From assembly GCF_014650075.1 (NCBI RefSeq), contig NZ_BMUG01000003.1, positions 186,001 to 250,000 of the forward strand: a stretch of DNA of 64,000 bases. The letters run 5' to 3'. Position 1 is the stretch's first letter. Every line of letters begins with the position of its first letter. Position numbers and translations under genes: made by a program. The stretch comes from Streptomyces microflavus. GTDB taxonomy: Bacteria > Actinomycetota > Actinomycetes > Streptomycetales > Streptomycetaceae. Below, in pieces: positions 1-8,073 of the stretch. The notes below the pieces were generated by a model that was given only the letters and a program-made list of their open reading frames with translations, was not told the DNA's origin and did no database searches.

Positions 1-252
1 CGCGCGGCCGAATCCCGCGGGCCGGCCCAGCCGCACCAGCTCCGGGCCCGCCGCGTAGCCGCGCCCCGACGTGTCCCGGATTGCGAACCCCCGGCTCTCC
101 AGCGTGCTGAGCACCCGGTGCGCGGTGGACCGTCCGACGGAGAGCCGCTCGGCGGCCTCGGTGACGGTGAGGGTGTCATGGGTGAGGAAGAGCCGCATGG
201 CGCGGAGACCCGTATCCAGCGAGGCGATCGTGTAGTCACCTGTCGCAGTCAT
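1..252 (-). CDS. IclR-family transcriptional regulator, N-terminal part (truncated by window edge)
   Basis: The visible 84 residues are the N-terminal winged-helix DNA-binding domain of an IclR-type regulator. The start region (ASLDTGLRAMRLF) is followed by the helix-turn-helix core (VTEAAERLSVGRSTAHRVL) and the wing (ESRGFAIRDTSGRGY). IclR proteins usually have a C-terminal effector-binding domain of about 170 residues; that part lies outside the window, so neither ligand nor integrity can be judged. The ATG is preceded by purine-rich sequence on the minus strand. The gene is divergent from the conservon at 820, so the 567-bp gap could carry promoters for both. Confidence 0.8.
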   Translation of the reverse strand, partial: MTATGDYTIASLDTGLRAMRLFLTHDTLTVTEAAERLSVGRSTAHRVLSTLESRGFAIRDTSGRGYAAGPELVRLGRPAGFGRA

Positions 253-819
253 GCTTCCGCCCGCTCCCTCTCGTCACTCCGGGTATGCCGCCGACGCCCC
301 CGCAAGGCGGTGTCCACCGCCATGATCCCCGCTGCCGCACCGTCCGCGCCGGGCACTCCAGGGGCCCGTGAAAACTGCGGTCGTATACGCGTCAGCCCAG
401 CGATTTTCCGGGTCACCCCTGGAGTGGTCAGGAATCTGTTCCTTTCGATCCGGTTCGATCATCTGTGCCTCTGTCCTGTTCTGCGGTACGAAATCGAGGC
501 CAGGGCAGGTCAATTGATCGGTTATCAGCCTTTTGGGGACGCATTTCGTCCCGCTCTCCAGTACAAGGGAAGACGAAGACCGCCGATTTCCAGCCACCGT
601 CACTCCATGCGCACACTCCACAGCGCTGAGTGCGAAAACTGGCGAGTGTATTCCTCTTCGCGGGCTCCCGCAGGGGGTTGGGTGAATATGCCGATCCCCT
701 GTTCTGATCTGGCTAAGCTCACGCGCAGTGAAGTCGAGTTGATGCGAATTCGAGCACTTGTTCATGAGTCTCCGCTCACGTGCGTATACATCCCGGAATC
801 AACCGCCAGAGGGTTTTAG
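253..819. other. Intergenic region between IclR gene and conservon
   Basis: This gap separates two divergent genes and is visibly less GC-rich than its surroundings, as expected of regulatory DNA. Open frames crossing it lack family matches and Streptomyces-like third-position bias, so I treat it as non-coding. It ends in a purine-rich ribosome-binding site (AGAGGG, 808-813) six bases before the cvnA ATG. I could not assign a sigma-factor consensus with confidence. Confidence 0.5.
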
Positions 820-2463
820 ATGGTCCGTGTTGAATCACCGCCGACCGACAGAGAAGTACCCGTCGTCCGCGTAGTCCTGCCGCCCGTGGTCCTGCTGGCC
901 GGCGCCACCGCCGCCGGTGCGGTCCTGGTGGTCCCGGCCGCGCGGATACCAGTCGCCGTGTGCGGCGCGATCACCACGCTCGTGGTCGCCGTACTCACCG
1001 TGGCGCTGCACCGCCGCCGTCGCGCCATGGGCGCCCAGCGCGCGGAGTACGAACGGCGCATCGCCTACCTGGAGCACCGCATCCTCTCGCACGACTCCGA
1101 GACCGTGCGGCTCACCAAGGAGGTCATGCCCGCCGCCATCCGGCGTCTGCGGGTGGGCAATTCGCCCGAGGAGGTCATGCGCGACATCGTCGACGCGGAT
1201 GCGGCCAACCGCCATCTGCCCAAGGCGCTGCGCGAGCAGATCTACCAGGTCCTCGAAGTCATCGACAACGAGGAGGCCCGGCGTGACTCCGCGCAGCGCG
1301 CCTTCGTCAGCGTCGCCCGCCGCGTCCAGGCGATCGTGCACCGCCAGGCCAGTGAGCTGCGGGAGATGGAGGACCACTACGGGCGCAACCCCGAGGTCTT
1401 CGACGACCTGCTCCGCATCGACCACGGCACCGCGCTGATCGGCCGGCTCGCCGACTCCATCGCCGTCCTCGGCGGTGCCCGCCCCAGTCGCCAGTGGCCC
1501 AAGCCCGTACCGCTGTTCAGCGTGCTGCGCGGTGCGATGTCCCGCATCCTGGAGTACCAGCGCGTCGATCTGCACTCGATCGCCAAGGTCGCCATCGTCG
1601 GTACCTCGGTCGAGCCGCTCATCCACGCCTGCGCCGAACTCCTCGACAACGCGACCCGCTACTCGCCGCCCCAGACCCGGGTGCACGTCACCGCGGTCGA
1701 GGTGCAGACCGGCATCGCCATCGAGATCGAGGACGGCGGCGTCAGCCTCAGCGAGGAGGCCCGCGCCCGCGCCGAGAACATGCTCGCCCAGGCCCAGGCC
1801 GGCATCAACATGAACGACCTCGGGGAGTCCCCGCGGCTCGGCATGGCCGTCGTCGGCCGGCTCTCGCGGATGTACCAGCTCCAGGTGTCCCTGCGTCAGT
1901 CGGCGTACGGCGGGGTCCGCGCGGTCCTGATCGTGCCGCGCGACATGATCACCACCGGGCCCGCCCCGGGCATCGCCCACGGCATCGGCGCCACCTCGCG
2001 GCCCACCAGCTCGCTGGACATGTCGCAGCTCCAGCACGTGGTGCCGCCGCCCGGCAAGCGCAAGCCCAAGCCCGCCGCCACCGGCCCCGTGCCCTCCGTG
2101 GTCGCACCGGCCCCCGCCGGGGCCCCTGCCGCGACCGCGCGTCCGGCGGTGCCCGTGGCGCCCATGGAGGACGACCTTCCGGTGGTCACCGAGTGGACCG
2201 AGAACGGACTGCCGCAGCGCCGCAGCCGGGGCCGCGCCCCGCTCGGCTCGCACAACCTGCCGCAGCAGCCCCCGCCGGCGCCCGCCCCCGCCAACGGGGG
2301 ACTGCCGAACAGGGGAGGCGGGGCCCCCGACGCCGGACACGGCGGCGAGAAGCCCCCCGGCCTCTGGCTGGAGGCCTTCACCAAGGCCGTCAACGGCGTA
2401 CCGCAGGAACCGAAGCACGGCGAAGACTCCGATGACGCGTGGGACAAGGGAGACCTCAAGTGA
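820..2463 (+). CDS. cvnA: CvnA: membrane sensor histidine-kinase-like ATPase of a conservon
   Basis: A 547-residue sensor ATPase that starts the conservon. The N-terminus has two hydrophobic segments (about residues 13-35 and 40-58), then an alpha-helical linker and a GHKL ATP-binding domain (about 265-375). That domain contains the N-box (AELLDNATRYSPP, N277), a G1-like DGG motif and a glycine-containing lid. No phosphoacceptor H-box is evident, which fits CvnA proteins: they resemble sensor kinases but act with CvnB/C/D rather than a classical response regulator. The last ~170 residues are Pro/Ala-rich and probably disordered. A GTGA overlap leads into cvnB, so the genes are co-translated. 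The signal sensed is unknown. Confidence 0.88.
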   Translation: MVRVESPPTDREVPVVRVVLPPVVLLAGATAAGAVLVVPAARIPVAVCGAITTLVVAVLTVALHRRRRAMGAQRAEYERRIAYLEHRILSHDSETVRLTKEVMPAAIRRLRVGNSPEEVMRDIVDADAANRHLPKALREQIYQVLEVIDNEEARRDSAQRAFVSVARRVQAIVHRQASELREMEDHYGRNPEVFDDLLRIDHGTALIGRLADSIAVLGGARPSRQWPKPVPLFSVLRGAMSRILEYQRVDLHSIAKVAIVGTSVEPLIHACAELLDNATRYSPPQTRVHVTAVEVQTGIAIEIEDGGVSLSEEARARAENMLAQAQAGINMNDLGESPRLGMAVVGRLSRMYQLQVSLRQSAYGGVRAVLIVPRDMITTGPAPGIAHGIGATSRPTSSLDMSQLQHVVPPPGKRKPKPAATGPVPSVVAPAPAGAPAATARPAVPVAPMEDDLPVVTEWTENGLPQRRSRGRAPLGSHNLPQQPPPAPAPANGGLPNRGGGAPDAGHGGEKPPGLWLEAFTKAVNGVPQEPKHGEDSDDAWDKGDLK

Positions 2464-2867
2464 TCCAGCAGCGGGGAAACATGGACTGGATGCTCAAGGA
2501 ACTGGCCGACGACGTGCCGAGCATCCACCAGATCGTGGTGCTCTCGTCGGACGGGCTGCGCATCGCCATGCACGGCGGCGACCCCGACGTCGCCGACCGG
2601 CTGGCGGCGGCCTGCGCCGGGCTGCAGAGCCTGGCCGCCGCGGTGGCCACCGAAATCCCCTACAGCGACGGTCTGATGAAGCTGGTGGTCATCGAAGTCA
2701 CCGGCGGCTTCTTCTACTTGATGGCGGCCGGGACCGGCGCCTATCTCGCCGTGCTGGCGGGCGAGACCGTCGACGCGGGTCTGGTCGGCGCCAGGATGCG
2801 GGACATGGTCGTGCGGATCGGCGCCCACCTGACCAGTCCGCCCCGCCACGGCGGGCAGTCCGGATGA
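2460..2867 (+). CDS. cvnB: CvnB: roadblock/LC7-domain protein of the conservon
   Basis: A 135-residue roadblock/LC7 protein. The hallmark opening (DWMLKELADDVPSIHQIVVLS) and the conserved SDGLRIAMHGG stretch match CvnB proteins, which resemble MglB-type regulators of small GTPases. It probably works with the CvnD GTPase encoded two genes downstream. I chose the GTG that overlaps the cvnA stop because GGGAG lies seven bases upstream; an ATG at 2481 is an alternative that would shorten the N-terminus by seven residues. An ATGA overlap joins it to cvnC. Confidence 0.88.
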   Translation: MIQQRGNMDWMLKELADDVPSIHQIVVLSSDGLRIAMHGGDPDVADRLAAACAGLQSLAAAVATEIPYSDGLMKLVVIEVTGGFFYLMAAGTGAYLAVLAGETVDAGLVGARMRDMVVRIGAHLTSPPRHGGQSG

Positions 2868-3235
2868 GCGGACCCCGACGAGAACGCCGCAAGACCGATC
2901 CGGCGCTCAGCGACCCGGAACGGCTGTACGTGATCACCGGCGATCTCGACGGCAGCGAACGGGCCGCCCTCGACCTGGTCACGATGGTCGTGGCCCAGGC
3001 CGAGCCCTCGCCGACGTTCCAGCCGGAGCAGGCCGCGATCCTGCGGCTCTGCCAGGCCCCGTTGTCGGTCGCCGAGATCTCCGCCTACCTCAGCCTGCCG
3101 TTCAGCGTGGTCACCTCGCTCCTGAGCGATCTGCTCGCGACCGAACTCATCGAGTCGCGTGCGCCGATCGTCCGCGCCACACTCCCCGACAGGTCCCTTC
3201 TCGAAGCGGTGATGCATGGACTTCAGAAGCTCTGA
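2864..3235 (+). CDS. cvnC: CvnC: DUF742 protein of the conservon
   Basis: A 123-residue DUF742 protein, the third conservon component. The central region (LDLVTMVVAQAEPSPTFQPE, then ILRLCQAPLSVAEISAYLSL) has the winged-helix-like pattern typical of DUF742, and the C-terminus contains LLEAVMHGLQKL. The molecular role of the family is not settled; in conservons it is thought to be part of a membrane-associated complex with CvnA, B and D. It starts in an ATGA overlap with cvnB, and its own end overlaps the cvnD start by 20 bp, so translation is tightly coupled. Confidence 0.87.
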   Translation: MSGPRRERRKTDPALSDPERLYVITGDLDGSERAALDLVTMVVAQAEPSPTFQPEQAAILRLCQAPLSVAEISAYLSLPFSVVTSLLSDLLATELIESRAPIVRATLPDRSLLEAVMHGLQKL

Positions 3236-3830
3236 CACGATCACCGGACCCCGCAGTGAGGACGTCCTCCCCACCACGGCCACCGCCGCGGTGAAGGTCG
3301 TGATCGTCGGCGGGTTCGGGGTCGGCAAGACGACCATGGTCGGCTCGGTCAGCGAGATCCGGCCCCTGACCACCGAAGAGACCATGACCCAGGCCGGCGT
3401 CGGCGTGGACGACAACGCCGGGGTGGAGACGAAGACCGCCACCACCGTCGCGATGGACTTCGGCCGGATCAGCCTCAGCGAGGAGCTGATCCTCTACCTG
3501 TTCGGCACCCCCGGCCAGGAACGCTTCTGGTTCCTGTGGAACGGCCTCTTCGAAGGAGCCCTCGGCGCCGTCGTCCTCATCGACACCCGGCGGCTCGAAG
3601 TCAGCTTCGACGTCATCGGGCGGCTGGAGGAGCGCGGAGTGCCGTTCGTGGTGGCCGTCAACACCTTCCCCGACGCACCGCACCACCCGGTCGAGGCCCT
3701 GCGCAGAGCCCTCGACCTGCCCGACGAGGTCCCGATGATCGACTGCGACGCCCGGCTGCGGGCCTCCAGCCGCGATGTGCTGATGACCCTGATGCGCTAT
3801 CTGCACAGCCTGGCCGTCCCGCTCGCCTGA
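3216..3830 (+). CDS. cvnD: CvnD: small Ras-like GTP-binding protein of the conservon
   Basis: A 204-residue GTPase of the CvnD/MglA-like class. The P-loop GGFGVGKT lies at residues 32-39. The switch II motif is LFGTPGQERF (about 95-104), with GTPGQ in place of the usual DxxGQ. A G4-like AVNTF stands where canonical GTPases have NKxD, a deviation common in this class. It is expected to be the nucleotide-driven switch of the conservon, regulated by the roadblock protein CvnB. The start lies inside the end of cvnC. A strong inverted repeat follows immediately and separates it from the P450 gene. Confidence 0.9.
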   Translation: MDFRSSDTITGPRSEDVLPTTATAAVKVVIVGGFGVGKTTMVGSVSEIRPLTTEETMTQAGVGVDDNAGVETKTATTVAMDFGRISLSEELILYLFGTPGQERFWFLWNGLFEGALGAVVLIDTRRLEVSFDVIGRLEERGVPFVVAVNTFPDAPHHPVEALRRALDLPDEVPMIDCDARLRASSRDVLMTLMRYLHSLAVPLA

Positions 3831-3833
3831 CGT

Positions 3834-3862
3834 CTTCGGGACGGTTCCCGGCCGTCCCGAAG
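3834..3862 (+). terminator. Hairpin between cvnD and the P450 gene
   Basis: A perfect 11-bp inverted repeat (CTTCGGGACGG / CCGTCCCGAAG) with a 7-nt loop lies four bases after the cvnD stop. No U-tract follows, which is common for Streptomyces terminators. It may end most transcripts or reduce read-through into the P450 gene 92 bp further on. Confidence 0.6.
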
Positions 3863-3953
3863 GCGCGGGCGCACGCCGTTCCCCCGACGCGCGCCCCGTA
3901 CACCCCTGCCCGCCTGTGCTCGATCCTTGGCCATCCTGATCCCTGGAGCCACT

Positions 3954-5525
3954 GTGACAACCCCCTTCCACCACGAACCCGGCGTCTCCCCGCCGCCCCA
4001 GTGCCCGGCCCACAACCTCGGCACCGGCCCCGGCGGCCTGCGCCGGCTCTACGGTCCCGAGGCGGAGAACGACCCCGCCGGCCTCTACGACAAGCTCCGC
4101 GCCGAACACGGCACGGTCGCCCCGGTCCTGCTCCACGGCGACGTACCCGCCTGGCTGGTCCTCGGCCACAGCGAGAACCTCCACCTCACCCGGACCCCGT
4201 CCCAGTTCTCCCGGGACTCCCGGCGCTGGCGGGCCCTCCAGGACGGCAGCGTCGCCCCGGACCACCCGCTCGCCCCGATCTTCACCTGGCAGCCCGTCTG
4301 CGTCTTCGCCGACGGCGCCAAGCACGAGCGGCAGCGCGGCGCGGTCACCGACAGCATGGAGCGCATCGACACCCGCGGCGTCCGCCGCCACATCAACCGC
4401 TTCAGCAACCGGCTGGTCAACGACTTCTCCGAGAAGGGCAGCGCCGACCTCGTCAGCCAGTTCGCGGAACATCTGCCGATGATGGTGATGTGCGCGATCT
4501 TCGGCATGCCCGAGGAGTACGACGAGCGGCTCGTCCAGGCGGCCCGCGACATGACCCGCGGCACCGAGACCGCCGTGGCCAGCAACGCCCACATCGTCTC
4601 CGTACTGACGCGGCTGGTGGAGCGCCGCCGCGCCGAACCCGCCCCCGACTTCGCCAGCTGGCTCGTCGAACACCCCGCCACGATGAGCGACATCGAGGTC
4701 GTCGAGCACCTGCGGCTCATCCTCATCGCCGCGTACGAGTCCACCGCCAACCTCATCGCCAACGTGCTGCGCATGGTCCTCACCGACCCGCGCTTCCGCG
4801 CCCGGCTCAGCGGCGGCCACATGACCGTGCCCGAAGCGGTGGAGCAGACCCTCTGGGACGAGCCGCCCTTCACCGCCGTCTTCGGCCGCTGGGCGGTCGG
4901 CGACACCGAGCTCGGCGGCCAGCAGATCAAGGCGGGCGACGCCCTGCTCGTGGGCATCGCCCCGGCCAACACCGACCCCACGGTGCGCCCGGACCTCACC
5001 GCCAACATGGAGGGCAACCGCGCCCACCTCGCGTTCAGCGGCGGCCCGCACGAGTGCCCCGGCCAGGACATCGGCCGAGCGATCGCCGACGTCGGCGTCG
5101 ACGCCCTGCTGATGCGGCTGCCGGACCTGGAGCTCGGCACCGAGGAGAGCGAGCTGCGCTGGGTGGGCAACATCATGTCCCGCCACCTGGTCGAGCTGCC
5201 GGTGAAGTTCGCCCCCAGCCCGCAGCAGAAGCTGGACTCCGATCCGCTCTCGGTGATGGCCCGCGCCGTCCGCCCGACGGGCGACTGGGAGATCTCCTCC
5301 CCGGCCCGCCCGGTCCCCGAGCCCGCGCACTCCATCGCGGGGATGCAGCCCGCCCACGCTCCGGGCGCGGCGCCGCAGCACCGCCCGGCTGCCGCTCCCG
5401 CGGAGACCCCCGCCCCGGCGACCGCCGAGCCGGCCCCGGGTACGGCCGTGATCCCGCAGCAGCGCCGCCCGGCCGCGCCCGCCCGGCTCTGGCAGGCGGT
5501 CTCCCGCTGGTGGAACGGCTACTGA
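3954..5525 (+). CDS. cvnE: CvnE: cytochrome P450 of the CYP157 type, lacking the ExxR motif
   Basis: A 523-residue P450 closing the conservon. The heme-binding loop FSGGPHECPGQDIG supplies the axial thiolate C368. The I-helix has AAYEST in place of AGxET. The K-helix reads E297-Q-T-L-W301, so both the Glu and the Arg of the normally invariant ExxR are missing. From family knowledge, conservon-linked CYP157 proteins are known for this loss (EQSLW in CYP157C1). About 90 Pro/Ala-rich residues follow the P450 core and end in LWQAVSRWWNGY. I chose GTG 3954 because GGAG lies five bases upstream. Gene order matches the S. griseus/S. coelicolor rarA-E type (cvn9). The substrate is unknown and activity may be non-catalytic. 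Confidence 0.87.
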   Translation: MTTPFHHEPGVSPPPQCPAHNLGTGPGGLRRLYGPEAENDPAGLYDKLRAEHGTVAPVLLHGDVPAWLVLGHSENLHLTRTPSQFSRDSRRWRALQDGSVAPDHPLAPIFTWQPVCVFADGAKHERQRGAVTDSMERIDTRGVRRHINRFSNRLVNDFSEKGSADLVSQFAEHLPMMVMCAIFGMPEEYDERLVQAARDMTRGTETAVASNAHIVSVLTRLVERRRAEPAPDFASWLVEHPATMSDIEVVEHLRLILIAAYESTANLIANVLRMVLTDPRFRARLSGGHMTVPEAVEQTLWDEPPFTAVFGRWAVGDTELGGQQIKAGDALLVGIAPANTDPTVRPDLTANMEGNRAHLAFSGGPHECPGQDIGRAIADVGVDALLMRLPDLELGTEESELRWVGNIMSRHLVELPVKFAPSPQQKLDSDPLSVMARAVRPTGDWEISSPARPVPEPAHSIAGMQPAHAPGAAPQHRPAAAPAETPAPATAEPAPGTAVIPQQRRPAAPARLWQAVSRWWNGY

Positions 5526-5535
5526 CCCGGCCGAC

Positions 5536-5572
5536 GGCCCCGGACCCGTACACGCGTGCGGGTTCCGGGGCC
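5536..5572 (+). terminator. Strong hairpin after the conservon
   Basis: Inverted repeat with arms GGCCCCGGACCCG and CGGGTTCCGGGGCC (one bulged base) around a 10-nt loop, starting ten bases past the P450 stop. It is a likely transcription terminator for the conservon operon. Confidence 0.6.
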
Positions 5573-5628
5573 TCGCCGTGCGCGAGCCACCACAACCGCG
5601 CCGAGCCACCCCCGTACCATCGAGCAGC

Positions 5629-6975
5629 GTGAAGCTGACAATTCTTGGCGGTGGCGGATTCCGCGTGCCTCTCGTGTACGGGGCCCTGCTCGGCGATCAC
5701 GCCGAGGGCCGCGTCTCCCGGGTCACCCTGTACGACACCGACGCCGACCGGCTCACCGCCGTCGCCCGCGTCCTCGGCGAACAGGCCGAAGGCGTCCCGG
5801 ACGCGCCCGCCGTCGTCGCCACCACCGAGCTGGACGAGGCGCTGCGCGGCGCCGACTTCGTCTTCTCCGCGATCCGCGTCGGCGGCCTGGCGGGCCGGGC
5901 CGCCGACGAGCGGGTCGCCCTCGACCTGGGTGTGCTCGGCCAGGAGACGGTCGGCGCCGGAGGCATCGCGTACGGGCTGCGGACCGCCCCCGTCGCCGTC
6001 GAGCTGGCCCGGCGCATCGCCCGGCTCGCCCCGCACGCCTGGACCATCAACTTCACCAACCCGGCCGGGCTGGTCACCGAGGCGATGTCCCGGCACCTCG
6101 GTGACCGGGTCATCGGCATCTGCGACTCACCGGTCGGGCTCGGCCGCCGCATCGCCCGGGTCCTGGGCGCAGACCCGGAGCGGGCCTGGATCGACTACGC
6201 CGGACTCAACCACCTCGGCTGGGTGCGGGGCCTGTACGTCGACGGGCGGGACGAACTGCCCCGGCTGCTCGCCGACCCCGCCCTGCTCGGCTCCTTCGAG
6301 GAGGGCCGGCTCTTCGGCGCGGAACTGCTCCGGTCGCTGGGCGCGATCCCCAACGAGTACCTGCACTACTACTACTTCAACCGCGAAGCCGTCACCGCCT
6401 ACCAGGAGGCCGAACAGACCCGGGGTGCCTTCCTCCGCGACCAGCAGGAGGGGTTCTACGCCCGGATGCGGGAGCCCGGCACCCCGCCCCTGGCCACCTG
6501 GGACCGCACCCGCGCCGAGCGCGAGGCCACCTACATGGCGGAGAACCGGGACGTCGCCGGGGCGGGGGAGCGGGAGGAGAGCGACCTGGAGTCCGGCGGC
6601 TACGAACAGGTCGCCCTCGCCCTGATGCGGGCCATCGCCCGCAACGAACGCACCTCGCTGATCCTCAACGTCCGCAACCGCACGGCCCTTTCGGCCCTGG
6701 ATGCCGAAGCCGTCGTGGAGGTTCCCTGCCTCGTCGACGCCAACGGGGCCCATCCGGTGGCCGTTTCGCCACTCCCGTACCACGCCGTCGGTCTCGTCAC
6801 GGCGGTGAAGGCCGTGGAGCGGGCGGTGCTGGAGGCGGCGGAGAGCGGGTCGCGGGCGGCGGCCGTGCAGGCCTTCGCACTGCACCCGCTGGTCGACTCC
6901 GTCACGGTCGCCCGGCGGCTGGTGGACGGGTACACCGAGGCCCACCCGCAGCTCGCCTACCTCGACAAGCCCTGA
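5629..6975 (+). CDS. GH4-family glycosidase (6-phospho-beta-glucosidase type)
   Basis: A 448-residue family 4 glycoside hydrolase. These enzymes use NAD+ and Mn2+ and cleave glycosides by a redox/elimination mechanism. Visible features are the N-terminal dinucleotide-binding loop (ILGGGGFRVP), NFTNPAG (141-147), and the probable metal ligands C165 (GICDSPVG) and H195 (NHLGW), followed by NEYLHYYY. Length is normal. Resemblance is to the 6-phospho-beta-glucosidase branch, but substrate and phosphorylation requirement cannot be decided here, since no PTS or sugar ABC genes are adjacent. I chose the GTG because it starts directly at the Rossmann strand; its ribosome-binding site is weak. It converges on the gene at 6989. 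Confidence 0.85.
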   Translation: MKLTILGGGGFRVPLVYGALLGDHAEGRVSRVTLYDTDADRLTAVARVLGEQAEGVPDAPAVVATTELDEALRGADFVFSAIRVGGLAGRAADERVALDLGVLGQETVGAGGIAYGLRTAPVAVELARRIARLAPHAWTINFTNPAGLVTEAMSRHLGDRVIGICDSPVGLGRRIARVLGADPERAWIDYAGLNHLGWVRGLYVDGRDELPRLLADPALLGSFEEGRLFGAELLRSLGAIPNEYLHYYYFNREAVTAYQEAEQTRGAFLRDQQEGFYARMREPGTPPLATWDRTRAEREATYMAENRDVAGAGEREESDLESGGYEQVALALMRAIARNERTSLILNVRNRTALSALDAEAVVEVPCLVDANGAHPVAVSPLPYHAVGLVTAVKAVERAVLEAAESGSRAAAVQAFALHPLVDSVTVARRLVDGYTEAHPQLAYLDKP

Positions 6976-6988
6976 GGAAAAGCTCGGT

Positions 6989-7414
6989 TCAAGGGGCGGA
7001 GACGACGCTCCTGGCCCAGGTCGGGACGACCCCCGCTACCTGACACACCATCAGGAAGAGCGGGATGGGCGGAGTGTACGGGGTGAGGCTGTCCGGCGAA
7101 TGGATCAGGCGGGGGCGCACGGCGGGGACGTCGGCGCCCCGTGCGTACATCACCTGCTCGGGCCAGTCCAGATCGAGGTCGGAGCCGGCCGGGACGATCC
7201 ACCACCAGCGGTCCGCGTCGGCGAACACGCAGCCGGTGCGCGGGAGATGGGACATCAGGCGGAAGCCGTGCCGGGCGGGCACGCCGACCGCGTCGCAGCC
7301 CAGGCTGGCCGACATCGAGGGCGGCAGCGACAACTGCACCCGGCCACCGCGGCCGTCCTCGGACGGGCGCGACCTGTGCGCACCGCGCAGCCGGGACAGC
7401 GCGTTCCTCAGCAT
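6989..7414 (-). CDS. Conserved hypothetical protein downstream of an RsbW-like gene
   Basis: A 141-residue protein I do not recognise. It has no signal peptide or membrane segment. The N-terminus is basic (MLRNALSRLRG). The central part contains CVFADADRWWWIVPAGSD, a possible beta-strand with a Trp cluster, then WPEQVMYARG. The start overlaps the end of the upstream ATP-binding gene by 7 bp, so the two are very likely co-translated and functionally linked. Two-gene units of this kind recur near XRE/DUF397 genes in Streptomyces, which suggests, but does not prove, a regulatory role. Confidence 0.72.
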   Translation of the reverse strand: MLRNALSRLRGAHRSRPSEDGRGGRVQLSLPPSMSASLGCDAVGVPARHGFRLMSHLPRTGCVFADADRWWWIVPAGSDLDLDWPEQVMYARGADVPAVRPRLIHSPDSLTPYTPPIPLFLMVCQVAGVVPTWARSVVSAP

Positions 7415-7866
7415 GGCTGCTCCATGCCGTGCGGGAGCTCCGCCCACACGATGCGGCCGGAGTCGTCCCCGGCGTCGTGGGATCCCCAGGAGCTGCTCAT
7501 CGTGTCGACCAGCAGCAGACCTCGTCCGTGCTCGTCGTCGGAACAGCGGCGCAGCCGCGGGCCGCCGGGCTGGTGCCCCTGGTCCTGGACGGCTATCCGC
7601 AGACGTCTGCCGAGACAGCGCAGCTCGCACACCACACGGGTGCTCGCGGTGTGCACGACCGCGTTGGTGACCAGCTCGGACACGATGAGAACGGCCGCGT
7701 CGTACACATCGCCGCCCAGCTTCCAGGTCTCCAGCCTGGCCCGGGTCAACTGCCGTGCGCCGGCCACCGACTCCGGGTGCGCGGGCAGCGCGAAGCAGTA
7801 TCGGAGCGCTTCCGTCCCGGGGCTGAGATCCATGAGCCGGGGGATGAGCGCACTGCCAGGTGCCAC
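7408..7866 (-). CDS. RsbW-like ATP-binding (HATPase) regulatory protein
   Basis: A 152-residue stand-alone GHKL ATPase like anti-sigma factor kinases. The N-box is VSELVTNAVVHT (E64, N68), the G1 box VQDQG (D95-G97), and the lid EHGRGLLLVD. Such Streptomyces proteins can phosphorylate a STAS partner or bind a sigma factor; no partner gene is adjacent. Two Cys residues (C80, C84) sit in the middle of the fold. It starts at a GTG with GAGGA eight bases upstream. It is divergent from the XRE regulator at 8074, and the palindrome at 7989-8009 lies between the two. Confidence 0.85.
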   Translation of the reverse strand: MAPGSALIPRLMDLSPGTEALRYCFALPAHPESVAGARQLTRARLETWKLGGDVYDAAVLIVSELVTNAVVHTASTRVVCELRCLGRRLRIAVQDQGHQPGGPRLRRCSDDEHGRGLLLVDTMSSSWGSHDAGDDSGRIVWAELPHGMEQPC

Positions 7867-7988
7867 GACCGATTCCTCACAGTGGGGGCTGCGTCACGCT
7901 TCGTTCCCCGGTGTGCGAGGAGCGGTCATGACTGAGCGAACTGGTTCGACAACCAACTCTCCCCCTGCCGAGGACACTTGGCAAGGGG

Positions 7989-8009
7989 CACTCTGAAATT
8001 TTCAGAGTG
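7989..8009. promoter_or_regulatory. Perfect 21-bp palindrome, probable operator
   Basis: Ten-base arms CACTCTGAAA and TTTCAGAGTG surround a single central T, a perfect dyad in AT-richer DNA. It lies 65 bp before the XRE gene start and 123 bp before the divergent ATPase gene start. This is where an autoregulating HTH protein would control both promoters. Confidence 0.6.
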
Positions 8010-8073
8010 GCTGTGTCGTTGGGGGCGCACGCGTGGCACACTGCTCGCAAAACAGCGCATGGGGAGGTCTGAA

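Noticed and set aside
118..819. Possible coding frames in the gap before cvnA, on either strand
   Set aside because: They overlap the IclR gene on the other strand, have mixed codon bias and no recognisable motif; the region reads as promoter DNA.
3147..5609. An 820-codon open frame on the minus strand opposite the conservon
   Set aside because: Shadow of cvnD and the P450 gene. No domain pattern, no plausible start context, and both plus-strand genes show strong family signatures.
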